Assembly (NCBI GenBank): GCA_030248225.1
Contig: JASANE010000458.1
Location: 1 to 64,000, forward strand
Length of the DNA: 64,000 nt
Source of the DNA: Trileptium ribeirensis
Lineage: Eukaryota > Nematoda > Enoplea > Enoplida > Thoracostomopsidae
Direction: 5' to 3'
Within the stretch, counting starts at the first letter, position 1, and the number at the start of each line of letters is the position of its first letter. Made by a program: the position numbers and the translations under genes. Below the pieces are notes generated by a model. The model was not told the DNA's origin. It worked only from the letters and a program-made list of their open reading frames with translations, and searched no databases. This document shows positions 19,573 to 31,400 of this stretch, one piece after another.

Positions 19573-21069
19573 ATAAATACATACTCATAACACACCAAAA
19601 ACAACAACAACAACGACGACAAAGAAGAAAACCGACCAGAAACGTCGGTTAGAGAAAGAACGAGGACAAAAGCGAAAGGACAGCGAGGACACGAGGCGGG
19701 TGAGGGAAGGGAAACGGGACAAGGGGAATCCGGGATGATTTTTGAGGGGCTGGGGTCAGATTCGATCCCAGGAAGGAAAACGGGGTCGATTGATACCAAA
19801 CACAAGGGGGTAGACATAGAAGCGGGTCGGGACCCTCACATGGGTTCCGATGTATATTAGTATGGGGAGCTTTAGCGGGCTCTCCTGCGTTAACGGTTGG
19901 GTGGAGCGACGTCCGCCGGGTATCGTTGGACTCACTGTCCAACGGCGATTTAAATGAGGGGTGATATCGCCACTAGGGCGGCAGGAGTAAAAACGGTACT
20001 AAAATCGCGGCCATTAGAGAGAGTCGTGGCTACGGTGGGGGCGCGTTTGTTGGTCGTCCGGGTTAACGGGGCGGCGGATCGAGACCCGCCGGGTATTTTT
20101 GGAGATGTCTCATCGAGACGAATCCAATGAGGGGCGGTTCGCCCATTTTTGAGTTGAGCGAAAAATCTCGAATTATCGGTGCCCATCAGCACTTGGCAGC
20201 CGCTTTCTAGGCATCTTTGAGTGACTGCCGTGGGTCAACAGGGATTCGGGCGGAGGTTCGGCACCTATTGTTGGATTCAACTAGTCGCGACGAACAAAAC
20301 GAGGGGTCGCATGCGCCGGTTCTGACGCGGGGTACGGCGACGGGAATGTCGGAAAGTGGGGTTTTGTATTAGTCACATACTACAATAGGCTACATAAACA
20401 AGGCGGTTTTGTCTAAGAAGTTGTCCACAGGGCACACACATAAATAGATACATGTACATATTCTGTATATGATATGTCCTACCTACATGAAAAGTGATAG
20501 TCCGGGTTCCACGGTGACAATCCTACCTAGCGTAAGTAGCGATTGTCTCTACGTATTACAGGCGAAGTTCTGGCGTTGTCCGGAGCGGTTTTGGAAGTCC
20601 CCTCACACTTCCCCAACGTGTTCTACCCGTCTATTATGGTTATGTTCCGGATCCCGGCACTGTAGACGGTGGCGGGCCTTCGAATTAACCCGGCATCCGT
20701 CGTTCCGCATGCTTGCGAAGACTACCAAAAGTGTGATTTTCGATTAGTTTGACTTGCTGTTTTCCGTGACCATTGCTCAGTACATTGCTAAAACCAAGTA
20801 AATTTAATATTTTTGATTTCGGTCTTAACAAACTTGTTTTCTTGAACGTGCAGTCAGGGGCCTCCTATTCCCGGACGGTCGTAACCGTCACGGTTTTAAC
20901 GCGTAGCGGCTGCTGGTTGTGGTTCCAGCGTGATGCTTACTCTCTGTCGGTGTGGAGCGTAGGGTCCAATATCCTAAATCGGCTTGATCAACCTGATTTT
21001 CGTTACTCCGTTCTGCGTACCTCACACAACACTCGTCCCGATGGTCAATTGCGGCAATTAATACAAACA

Positions 21070-21510
21070 GTATACGCCATTTATATACAAAGCGGTATAC
21101 GATACTTTATACAAAACGGTAAACGATATTTTTATACAAAACGGCAAACGATATTTTTATACAAAACGGCAAACGATATTTTTATACAAAACGGCAAACG
21201 ATATTTTATACAAAACGGCAAACGATATTTTATACAAACGGTAAACGATATTTTTATACAAAACGGCAAACGATAGTTTTATACAAAACGGTAAACGATA
21301 TTTTATACAAACGGTAAACGATATTTTTATACAAAACGGCAAACGATAGTTTTATACAAAACGGCAAACGATATTTTTATACAAAACGGCAAACGATATT
21401 TTTATACAAAACGGTGAACGATATTTTATACAAACGGTAAACGATATTTTTATACAAAACGGCAAACGATAGCTTTATACAAAACGGCAAACAATATTTT
21501 TATACAAATG
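21070..21510 (+). repeat. Minisatellite of ~26-bp units at the end of U1
   Basis: About 16 tandem units of the type TTTTTATACAAAACGGCAAACGATA, with one-base length changes and G/A and T/C variants. It occupies the place of the different ~47-bp array in U2. Confidence 0.95.
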
Positions 21511-21769
21511 CTCATGTGCCAACGCTTCCCGCTACGGTTTTGGGTACGATGATCCTGAAATACTCGTGACAGGGCCGAAGCGGCCCTGTTACATATCTAC
21601 AGCTAGTGGCAGCCAACATTTTCAGAAAACAAATAATGGAATTTTACTTAAGCTAGAAACACGTCATAGAGGTCGGAATCGCAACGGTCAGAGTGTGCAC
21701 CGGTACAGTTTAAGGTCGCGCCGTCGCTAAAGTGAATTTCTATACCGGAAGCAGCCGAGCTTAGGTTCA
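21511..21769. other. Junction between U1 and the 28S fragment
   Basis: Includes the inverted repeat GGGCCGAAGCGGCCC near 21572, corresponding to GTGGCCGGAACGGGCC in U2. Past about 21600 the sequence no longer follows U2. Weak 28S-like sequence may extend from 21770 down to about 21665. Confidence 0.4.
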
Positions 21770-21925
21770 ACCTTAGTGTCAAGCTCAGCAGGGTTTTCTT
21801 TTCCCACCGATTTCGCGGCGCTCTTTCCCACCGCTATGGTTTCGCTAGATAGTAGATAGGGTCAGTAGGAATCTCATTAACTCATTCATGCGCGTCACTA
21901 ATTAGATAACGAGGCATTTGGCTAT
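21770..21925 (-). rRNA. 28S rRNA gene fragment immediately 3' of the R2 target site
   Basis: Minus-strand reading starts TAGCCAAATGCCTCGT and continues with AATTAGTGACGCGCATG, CTACTATCTAGCGAAACCA and AACCCTGCTGAGCTTGAC. These are near-universally conserved blocks of eukaryotic 28S rRNA just downstream of the R2 insertion site. Substitutions against the conserved consensus (for example CTCGTTATC for CTCGTCATC) indicate a pseudogene fragment. Only about 150 bp is well matched, with weak similarity continuing to about 21665. No upstream 28S is seen on the other side of R2. Confidence 0.9.
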
Positions 21926-24900
21926 CTCGTCTAAGCCAGCATAATCATTATTGATTAATTGTCCCTGATCTGGGCTGGCCACGTTTTCCCCTTTTAATGA
22001 GAGGGAGCAACTCAGGTCGTTTCCAGAAAAACCCAACATCCACAGATCCCCGCCGTTAAGCTAAAGAAGCCGCTTCACAAGTCAGTGCCATAGTGATCCT
22101 GCAAAATCGCTACTATCGTTTGTTCCCCGCCGTCTTTCGCGCATCCTGTAGGGACATAGCGGCGCTACTGAACCGGCAGTTAAGCAATGGAGTTCAATAG
22201 TGTCGTTTTTGATGCCATCTTCGCCCCCTTCGGACGTCGAATATTCTTTTGTAGAATGATTCAACGCATTTAATGCTACCTTTCAGTGGTCTTACCACCA
22301 ATAACTTCCGGAGACCCTTTGATATTCCGAGGTTCAGCCAATAGTCTGTCTGATTTTCTTGACATGGCACCTCTATATGAGATAATTAGGCCTCCAAAAG
22401 TCTCGGAGGTAATTTCAGGCCTTCTATTATCGCTGTTGCTGTTGTTTTTCACCCACGTGGTGATCTCGTCATTATCGTAATATTGCACCTTAGAGCTATA
22501 TTCCCTTGATAATGCCCCCGGTTCATTGGTGGACACTATTGCGGTGTCTTTTACGTATCCTTTACCGTTTTTCAAGCCACAATGCTCGGTTTTCGGGGAC
22601 CAGCCCTTGTTGGAATTCTGGGCTCGACCAATACAGTGAATTTATTTTTCACCAGGTTGTTTGCTAGCATTTTTGTCGTATTATCATGCCTTTTGACCCT
22701 ATAATCATGGACTCGATATCATTTCTGCAGTATATATCCGAGGGTTTCTTTCGAGCCACAGCCGGCGTCACACATAGGTATCACCTGGTTGCCTCTGTTA
22801 GCTCTACTTCGTGTTGGCCGTAGGTTGCCCCTAATTTTTAGCGCCTTTGCATACCGTCTACCATCAAGCTGTAGGCATCCATCCGTAATCCACTGGTGTA
22901 TGTGTTACGTCTTATCCTTACAGATTGATCTCCGGCCATCGCACGAGTCTTGTTGGTAACGCTCCCGCCAGTAGAGAGATTCAGTCTTCCCGCCTGTTAT
23001 TTCCTGGACCCCTCCATTGACCAATACCTTTAGAAAGTCTGAGCTAGATTTGCCATGTCTGTCCCGAAAACTCGCTGAATTAACTGCTGCCCGAATATCT
23101 TCATCTAGACTAGCTTGTAGTCGTTCCAACCTTTTGGCTCTTCTCTAGGGTATGCCATTGCGTAAGCACTGCAGTCCCAACCCACCATCTTCTAGTGCAG
23201 CGTAGAAGTAATCCATTGGCGTGTCTTTTGGTAAAAACAGGGCTTCTCTCACAAACTATCTCACTGACCTGTCCATTCCACAAAGGGTTTTCCAAGTGAC
23301 TCTCCCTAAAACCATCTCTTGCATTACTTTTGGTATGTCGTTCGCGTGTAGGATGTACAAACGCTGTTGTGGTTTCAATGGCGCCGATCTTAGGTTCCGG
23401 AGGAGTTTATTGAGTTTCTCGGTTGACTTCCTGCATCGGCCAGTACTGGAGAATGAGATTCCTAAGTACTTATAGGTCTCAACCACATTCATCGCTGGTA
23501 TTTATTTCCCTTGTAATAACGCGAACGGTCTAGTATCACGAAGAGTTCGCTTGTTCCTGCCGTCACTGATTTTGTCCGGGTTTGGCAATAACCCACCTTT
23601 CTGCAGTATATTGCAAGTCGTATCGATACTCCTCTTTAAGCCCTCTTTTCCCCGGGATATAAGCACCATATCCTCCGCAAAAGCGAGTGCACTAAATCTA
23701 TACCCGTTTAGATCGTACAAGACTCCAGACTTGGCTACACAGCAGAGCGCTTCGTCAATCACACTATTAAAGAGGAGAGATGAGAGTTGATCGCCCTGTC
23801 TCACAACATTCGTCATCTGAAGCGTTTCTCCAAACAGTTCGGTTTGTCGTTTTTGATAGTAGTCCTTCAGGTAGTTCACAGGTAACTGGGAATACCCAGT
23901 CTGTAAGCAGCCCGGATTATACTATCATGGGACACACTATCAAACGCTTTTCCCAGGTGTATGAACCCGATCGCTATATCTCTTTTCTTGCGCCTTGAAT
24001 CCCATAGAAGCGTGTCCAAGATGATTGTGTTTGCCGCACATCCATCGATTGTTCTGAACGCCTTCTGGGCTTCGTTTAGTTTGGTAACGATGATCTTGTG
24101 AAACAATCTGCAAACTGCGTTTGTGATGGAGATTGGACGTAATCACTCTGCGTCGTTGGCTTCTCAACCTTGGGTAACAGAACTGCCCTGCTTTCAGTGA
24201 AGTTTTTGGGCGGTGTACCTGCCCTGCTTTCAGTGAAGTTTTTGGGCGGTGTACCTGCCCACAACACCGCATTTACGGCAGAAAGCAGCTGAACCCTATC
24301 CATCGTCATTAGGTCCTTCGTCGTGATACCGTCCGGTCCAGCGGGATCCATTTTTAGACAAGCTAATGTTTGGTTCAACGCAGAATTTTCAATAGGTTTG
24401 ACCAGATCTTTAACAGGTTCCTCGCAATATTCCAATGGTCTCACATCCCTCTTTTTGGGTGCTTCTAAAATGCTCTTCCAGAATCGTGAAGTCTCCGCCT
24501 GGGGAATAGATTCATCCTCAGAATGACACTTCCAGCTTCTGTTTAGCGCCATTTCGGCAGCTTTCCTTCTATTACGGACCTAGGCCCTTTGCACAATAGC
24601 ATACTCCTTCTTTCTGATCACCCGACGCTTTTTAGTACCTGCGCAGCGTCTCTGACAACCATCATTGTGTGGTTTAGTCTGCATATCTGTTTTTCTTCTT
24701 GATGCTAGCAGCCTGTCAAGTTCGCTGATGTTCCGTTCTTTATTTCCATCTATCATAGCCCGCAATACAGGCTTACACGTTGTTGGCGTTACGTCATTGA
24801 TAAGCGTATCTTTGGTCGAACGAGCAAAGGATTCAGTATGTACATCTTTAGGAGTTGGCTCAACCATGCTGGCTTCAGCTTCCTTTTCACGTGTTCTTCG

Positions 24901-25457
24901 ATCGTATTCTTTACGTAATACAGTCCTATACTTCTCCTGCCTTCTTAGACCCTTGATGGCCTCGACCGTTCTGTGACTGTGTCTCCGCCATAGTTCCTCA
25001 TTCACCCCCAAACATCATGGAGTCCATCGTGGTTTCAGCTTTTGCCAGCAATTGTATCTCTTCATCCGTCCAACGCGCTTTCTCTATCCTAAGCTCGCGG
25101 CCGATCACATTGTCTCGGTTGAAGTCCTGTGGGTGGCGTGCTCTCCGGTGGACGCCCAATCCATTCTTGGTGGTAAATCCAGCATTACATGTCTGGCACA
25201 TCCAGGCCCTTGCTTCTCCGCCATTTGTTAAGTCTATTACAGCCGCTGTGGCAGCTGCATCATTAATATTATTTGCACTTGTAGCGGACATAACGAGGTA
25301 CAGGGTGTGCTAGCCCACGAGTCCCTTTCCAGAGCTCCTAACCTCCCGGTCTGCCCTATTGGGGGAGCGAGCATATAGCCTGGAGTTTTTTACTCCCCGC
25401 AGGGGGTTATCTCGACTCTAGCATGTTGGAGTGATGCTGGGCGATGGGTAATACTTT
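21926..25457 (-). mobile_element. R2 non-LTR retrotransposon at 28S target sequence
   Basis: About 3.5 kb between the 28S fragment (3' junction at 21925/21926) and the terminus of repeat U2. The encoded order is a C2H2 zinc finger, Myb-like segment, RT, CCHC knuckle and restriction-like endonuclease, diagnostic of R2. The 3' end meets TAGCCAAATGCC at the canonical R2 site. A single zinc finger is visible, as in the R2 D clade. The 5' untranslated region is 25292-25457 and the 3' untranslated region about 21926-22275. The 5' end is defined only by where U2 starts. Confidence 0.88.
22276..25291 (-). pseudogene. R2 polyprotein (Zn finger, Myb, RT, CCHC, endonuclease), decayed
   Basis: The protein would bind the 28S target, nick it and reverse-transcribe R2 RNA at the nick. 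The N-terminus (25291-25040) has the C2H2 finger CQTCNAGFTTKNGLGVHRRARH followed by a Trp-containing Myb-like helix. RT motifs are spread over several frames: VRQGDQLSSLLFN (23780s), then SALAFAEDMVLIS, where the expected FADD is FAED. The C-terminal CCHC motif (near 22750) keeps CDAGCG but has lost the His (GYIL) and runs into a TGA. The endonuclease keeps the RHDN and VLVEPRIPT motifs, but its PD catalytic motif reads KPS. SSKVQYYDNDEITTWV and SYRGAMS further support the assignment. Multiple frameshifts and stops make it inactive. Confidence 0.9.
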
Positions 25458-28400
25458 GTAATAACGGTGACGCAGCTGCATGGTGCAACTTCCTAACACC
25501 ATGCCTATACGACCCCGACTATCGTAACCTCAAGGACGGACCGTGAATGCTAAAATTTTGATCCTATTCTTGGTCAGACCCAAGAAGCTACGGAGCTTAG
25601 CTGGCCGCAGGCGCGCTTCACGGGGCGTGTTCGGACCCCGCCCGATTGGTTGCGCACGTGTCTAGTTTCGGGCATGATTTGTGAGGTCCCCCAGGGAGGC
25701 TAGCCGACACTTGCTCGCAGGTCATGGAGCCTAGCCGCTATTCCGTATCTTAAGCTCATCGGAAGTTGTTTAGTACCAATTTGTCGTGTTAAATGTTAGA
25801 ATAAAAGTTGAAAATGCCCTTAGAAATTTGAGGCTCAAGTTGATTGCCTAATTAAGATCTTTATATGCTCCGTGCTAGAGCATTGTAGCCTATGTGGCCC
25901 ACAGAGTTCCGATAAGCCCTGAAAGTTTAATGTCGGATAATCAATGGCGTGGCCTGCTTCCTCAATAAATTCTATGCGAGCGTACTGGTACCTGGACCAG
26001 TAGAAGTTTTAACTCATTAGAATAGAGTAAATCCTTGATGAATTTTAAGTCAATGTCGGAAACGAGCTAAATTTTGCTGGGGTACTCCTAGCATTTTACT
26101 CCTTGGTTCCAGTAGTAAACGAAATAATTGAGTTAGAAGGCCATGCTCGTCCGTATGGACAAACCGGAGAAAACCCCTATCGCCTCAGTATGAAGTAACA
26201 CTGTACTCGGTGCTCATAATACAATGTTTATTTACAAGGTTAAATCTTATCGAGGGGACGAGTGTTTCTGAACGAAGAGCGGGGAGAGAAGAGTGAATCA
26301 TATCGGAGAAGTCTAGCAGTATCTTACGGTGGTCGCTTCGCTACAATACATTAGGGGGTATAGAGCGTTAAAAGAGAACAGGGGCGGAGCGTGCAGATAT
26401 CCGCCAATTCGCGGACTAGGGGCGGTTATCCCTGCTTTGGCTCAATATTAGCGATTCTTCAGCTATGCGGCGCGATAAACAGGGGCCCTAGAGTGCTTCG
26501 GAAAACGCTCCTGAAAGCGTGTCATTGCAGACATCTGTCCTCTACACGCAGTGGCGGGTATTAGGCGGGGTCAAAGGTGAGACAGCGACCTAACTTGACT
26601 GGGCAAGCTCTACTGTGACGATATCGAAACACGATCCAGCGGGCACTCACGAAACTAGCGGCGGTACGACACTCTGCGGATGGGGTTGCCGATTGATTGG
26701 TCCTAGAGATTCGCTGCCAAAATGCCTACACGTTGTATCATTTCGTCGCCTATAGTAAATTGGCCTATCAAGTCGCACGACTGACTGAAACGAGAGCAAG
26801 AGAAGAGGGAGGGGGTGGAATAATCCGTCAGATTCCGAATGGTGGGGGCTGATCGTAGCGTAAAAACAGCACTAGGTGATCTCCCAGGCACAATTCTTGG
26901 CCGACCCCATGGGCGAGCCGGGTTATTTATTTGTTTATCTCGACGCCTCGGCCAATTTGGTGGTAGGTATGGTGGGGGCACGATAGACGGACTGTATGCG
27001 CCCTGCCGACCTTATTCCCTAACTTTAGGGTCATTTTCGAAACTCCAGGACGCAGGGCTGTCTGCCCTCGACGCGTCTGCTTCTTCTCTTTTCTCTTCGG
27101 TTGTTCTCTCTCTTTGCCTCTCTCTATCGCTATCTTAATTTCTTAATACACTGGAGTATTGCAGTGTCTCCACTGCACTGTTGTGCAGTCGAGTTATCAT
27201 CGACTTAATAGTCGATGTTCCTATATCTCTGTGGCTGAATATTTAAGTCTAATGAAACTGCAGCGGGCTTAAATTCCCCGTGCAGGATCAACTCATGATG
27301 CTGGTAAATAAAGGGCAAGCACTGAAACTGCGGAAAGAGAACTGAATCTGGGCATACATAGTACATAGCCTAACGGGTACTCAGGATAAATAGTAAAATC
27401 AAACCAAACTCAGGGATCAACTCGCTTCAAGAAGAAAAAGGGGTTTTGCACTCGCTCGGTTTGGGGCCTAGATGACCAGGGCGAGACGGAAAGGTGGTGT
27501 GATTGGGGTGGGGAATAGATTTTTCTATTTTGGACTGCGGGGACACGAAGTGTTTCTCTTCACGGACACTAACTAATCATGACGCTCGGGCCTGTTGTCA
27601 GCGTATTTAACTATGTTTAATTTTTGGACATTGGTCCCGAGAGAAGACCATGTCACTATGCTATAGTGTACACCGGTAAACTTGAATGTTTTATTAAAGT
27701 AGTCTTTTGGGTTTGAAACTGGTGTATTATCACAAAACGAAGCGTTATTGTCACTAAGCGGGGTCGACGAAATTTTGAACGGCTGGGGGCCTTATTCCCC
27801 TAGCTCCTCTTTGATCATAAGGAGGTCAGGGTAGTCACCTAGTATTTTCTCCGGTCAGTCGTCCCGGTAAGATTTGAGTTCGAATGAAAGGCCTCCCAGA
27901 TTCATCTAAGCGTTCTAAAACCAGTGTGGAACAGCCAAGTCGAGACGACTCCTAAACGACATTCCGCGTAGACAGCAAACACCTTAAGCTCAAACTGGCG
28001 TACTTAGAATTTGTTTCGTCTTTTGTGAACCCAAATTTTCTTAGCTCAGTAAAATAAAAGAAATTTTAGGGACTTCCTAAAGCCCAACGGAAGCTAGTCC
28101 TCCGTCCCTAATCTGCGTTTCCGTTCAAGCCCAAACACGGCATGGGATTTGAACAATCCACTACGCTACAAATTTGGAAACCATAATAGCAAAACCATTA
28201 AACGAGTCCCTATTTCTGTGGCATGCACGCTCAAGAAATTTTACCGTGGTCGCCTCAGGAAAATTGGACGATCCTAACTCAAAAGAGGCAAGTCATGTAA
28301 AATCTGGACGAGAAGCGTCCATTTTGTTGTGCCTTACCTAATACCACGGGGAATCAGAAAGACTTCGAATTGCATGATCAGTCTTCACAACACTCTGTAC

Positions 28401-31400
28401 GAGTGTACCCCAATCCGCCTAACGTTTCCTACGTCGGAACTCGATTTTAGAGATTGATTCCAGATAAGGTTATGTCTAGCATTTCGGTTTGGACTGGGCG
28501 GGCTAGAACCCGAACGAGAATGTTTCTTTCTACGGGCGAGGGGCGCGCTACAGTCAGAGGGTACTTAAACGTACGGCCTGTTACACTTCAATTAACTGGG
28601 AAAATAAACCCCTGCTATCGCTAGACCTTCCTCATACTTACTAACGTTGATCCTCGGGGCAGCACCAGCTGAACCCCCTTCGCGAGGTATACATCTACGC
28701 GGAAATCTTTCGTCCATCGAGTCGATCCGAAGCAAAACCAAAAAGTGAAAAACCAGAGCTACATGAAAACTATTAACGGAAAATAATGCGTCGGAGCCGG
28801 TCAGTAAAGTCTACCGAACTCCGCGCTATCGAAGTCCAACTGATTCGACGAGTCGACGCGTTGGTCGTCGCCTCAAAATTTTCGCCCATATTGTGGGATG
28901 GCGATTTTGTCGCCGTCCAATCGTTGGCGATTTCTTGACGCCCACTTTTTCGAGTTTTTGTTCAGTGTCCAACTCGGGACACTTACGGAAATTCAAATTT
29001 TGACGGCTACCGTAAGCCGTCGATGTCCTTAGAGATAGTCGGCTTCAATTAAATTTGCCGACATCAAATTTGAACCTCCGAGTACTCGGAAGTTGACCAT
29101 CTGTGATTTTCGTCCCGATTTCTCAAGAAAAGTAAACTCTGAGGTCCCAATTTCCCGTAATTATCGCCGGATGTCCAGCGAAATCGGATCCTAAACTCAC
29201 AACGTTTAAACAGCTTCCGGTCCCACCTTAAGTCAAACTATTAAAAATACTTTCGGGTCACGCAATTTCCTTCTTCAGTCCCAATTAGCGTGACAATCTG
29301 TTCGATTTTTGATTGTTTGATCTTCCCAACCCGTTCCAACTCGGCGACTATTGACTCAGCCTTTGTGGTTCTCGACTTGCCGCCCTCCCAATTAAGCTAA
29401 ATTTTGCTTTGAAGATGACCCTCGCTCATGAGGACATCCAAAAACATCAAAAAGAAGCTAGCTAATTCACGATTTTCATGCAAGTACCTATGTTTCAAAA
29501 GCTCGCCGGGGGAACCGATGAAGGGAAAACGCCCGTCTCGGGACCAGAGACGGGGCAAACCCTAGCGTACTCTTAACTTGTCAGGGGCCCTACTCCAACG
29601 CCCCTAGGGTCCGCGGGAGGGCCCTAAATTCACCCCCATTCGTCCTAATCGTCTGTGTCTTGTCCGTCCGTAAAACTCTAAAATTTAACGCTTTCTGTAA
29701 GCGATGTCCTCGTCCGTCCGATCTTATGTTATGTCCTTATATGCATATATATACATATACATATAATACTTACATACATATAAACATATATGTCTACACA
29801 CATGGATACACACATACAAATACACACACTACACACAGTAGACATAGCGGCGTCCTGAGCGACAGAAAGGTCGCTCAGGATAAACACATACTTAGAACCC
29901 ACCGGCAACAACAACAACGCGACGACGAAGAAGACCGGCCAAAACGTCGGTTAGAGAGAGCGAGGACAAGAAGACAAAAGGACAGCGAGGACACTAAGAG
30001 GGTGTGGGAAGGGAAGCGGGGCAAGGGGAATCCCGGGGGATTTTCGAGGGGCTGGGGCGAGATTCGGTCCCAAGACGAAAAACGGGGCCGATTGATACCA
30101 AACAAGAGGGGGAAACACGTAGCAGTGGGCCAGAATCCACTTATAGGTTCTGATCTATGTTAGTATGGGGAGCCTTGGCGGGCTGTCCTGCATTAACGGT
30201 TGGGCGGAGGGACCCCCGCCGGGCATCGTTGAACTCGTCGTCCAATGGCGATTCAAATGATGGGTGATATCGCTGCCGGAGCGGCATGGGTAAGAATGGT
30301 GCTAAGATCACAACGATTAGAGAGAGTAAAGGCTACGGTAGGGGCGCTTTCGCCGGTTGTCCCGGGTTAACGGGGAGGCGGACCGTGACCCGCCGGGTAT
30401 TTTTACAGATGTCTCGTCGTGCCGGATCCAATGAGGGGCGGTTCGACCATTCTGGAGTTGAGAGAAAAATCTGGAATCATCTGTGCCCACTGGTGGTTGG
30501 CAACAGAGGTTTAGGCACTTTGCGTGACTGCAGCGTATCAGCGGGGATTCGGACGAGAGTCCGACGCACGTCATTGGACTGACCTAGTCACTATGAACAA
30601 AACGAGGGATCGCATGCACCGGTTCAAAAGTGGAGTAGGACAACGAGGATAACAAAAAGGTGGGGATTTGCATCAGTCACATACTACATCAGGGGCTAAG
30701 GAAACGAGGCGATTTTACCTGAAATAGTCGTCCAAGGGGCACACACACATATATATTTATAGAGTCTGTCTTAGATATATGGAAAGTAACAGGCCGGATT
30801 CTGCTTTGACAACCCAACTTAGCGTTAGTAGTGGTTGTCTTTATACGTTACAAGCGAGGTTCAGGCGTTGTCCGGGGTGGTTTTAGTATCCAACAAGAGT
30901 CCCCAAAATGTTCTACCAATCTGCTCCAGTTATTCCCGGATAATACTGTCCTAGACGGGTGCAGGCCATCAAATTAACCCGGTCTCCGTCGTTCTTTGTA
31001 AGCTCGAAAGCTACCGTACGTGTAAAGCTAGTTGTTTGTGACTGGCGATTTCCCGTGACCATTGCTTAACATGTAGCTAAAACCAAGTAGACTTGATATT
31101 TTTATTTCTGTGTTAATAAACTTATTAACTTGAACGTGCAGCCAGGGGCGTCCTATTCCCGGACGGTCATAACCGTCAAAATTTAAACATGTCATGGCGG
31201 CATCTCAGGTTCTGCGGGCTTACATTTGCTACCGGTACGGGCTCCATTCGCAGTCTTGCAAATCAGTTGAAGCAGCTTAGTTTTCCTTAATTTGTTCGAA
31301 TTATAACACTCGTCCCTGGGAGATTTGGCAAACAAAGAGCAATACAAAACGAACAAGTGATAATGCATGGTACAACGTACAACACTTTTACAAAGCGAAC

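Larger units (their letters stand above)
15928..21600 (+). repeat. Repeat copy U1 of an unclassified large repeat family
   Basis: Starts with the shared terminus GTAATAACCGGTGACGCAGC, as do U2 (25458) and, in reverse, U5 (47785). It runs collinear with U2 to the end of its minisatellite array. In inspected blocks it is about 85-90% similar to U2. It lacks about 0.7 kb present in U2 (27450-28155). Shared landmarks are the tRNA-like segment (17645-17735), the hairpin cluster (18616-18813), perfect hairpins near 19250 and 19547, TA/CA repeats (19455-19530) and a terminal minisatellite. ORFs are short and not conserved in frame among copies. It matches no element family I know. Confidence 0.75.

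Noticed and set aside
21070..21510. CRISPR-like array
   Set aside because: Units are contiguous without unique spacers and the genome is animal; it is a minisatellite.
25330..25457. Possible upstream 28S (GGGGAGTAAAAAACTCC on the minus strand) or HDV-like ribozyme at the R2 5' end
   Set aside because: The match to the 28S flank is too short and gapped, and I could not draw a convincing nested double pseudoknot by eye.
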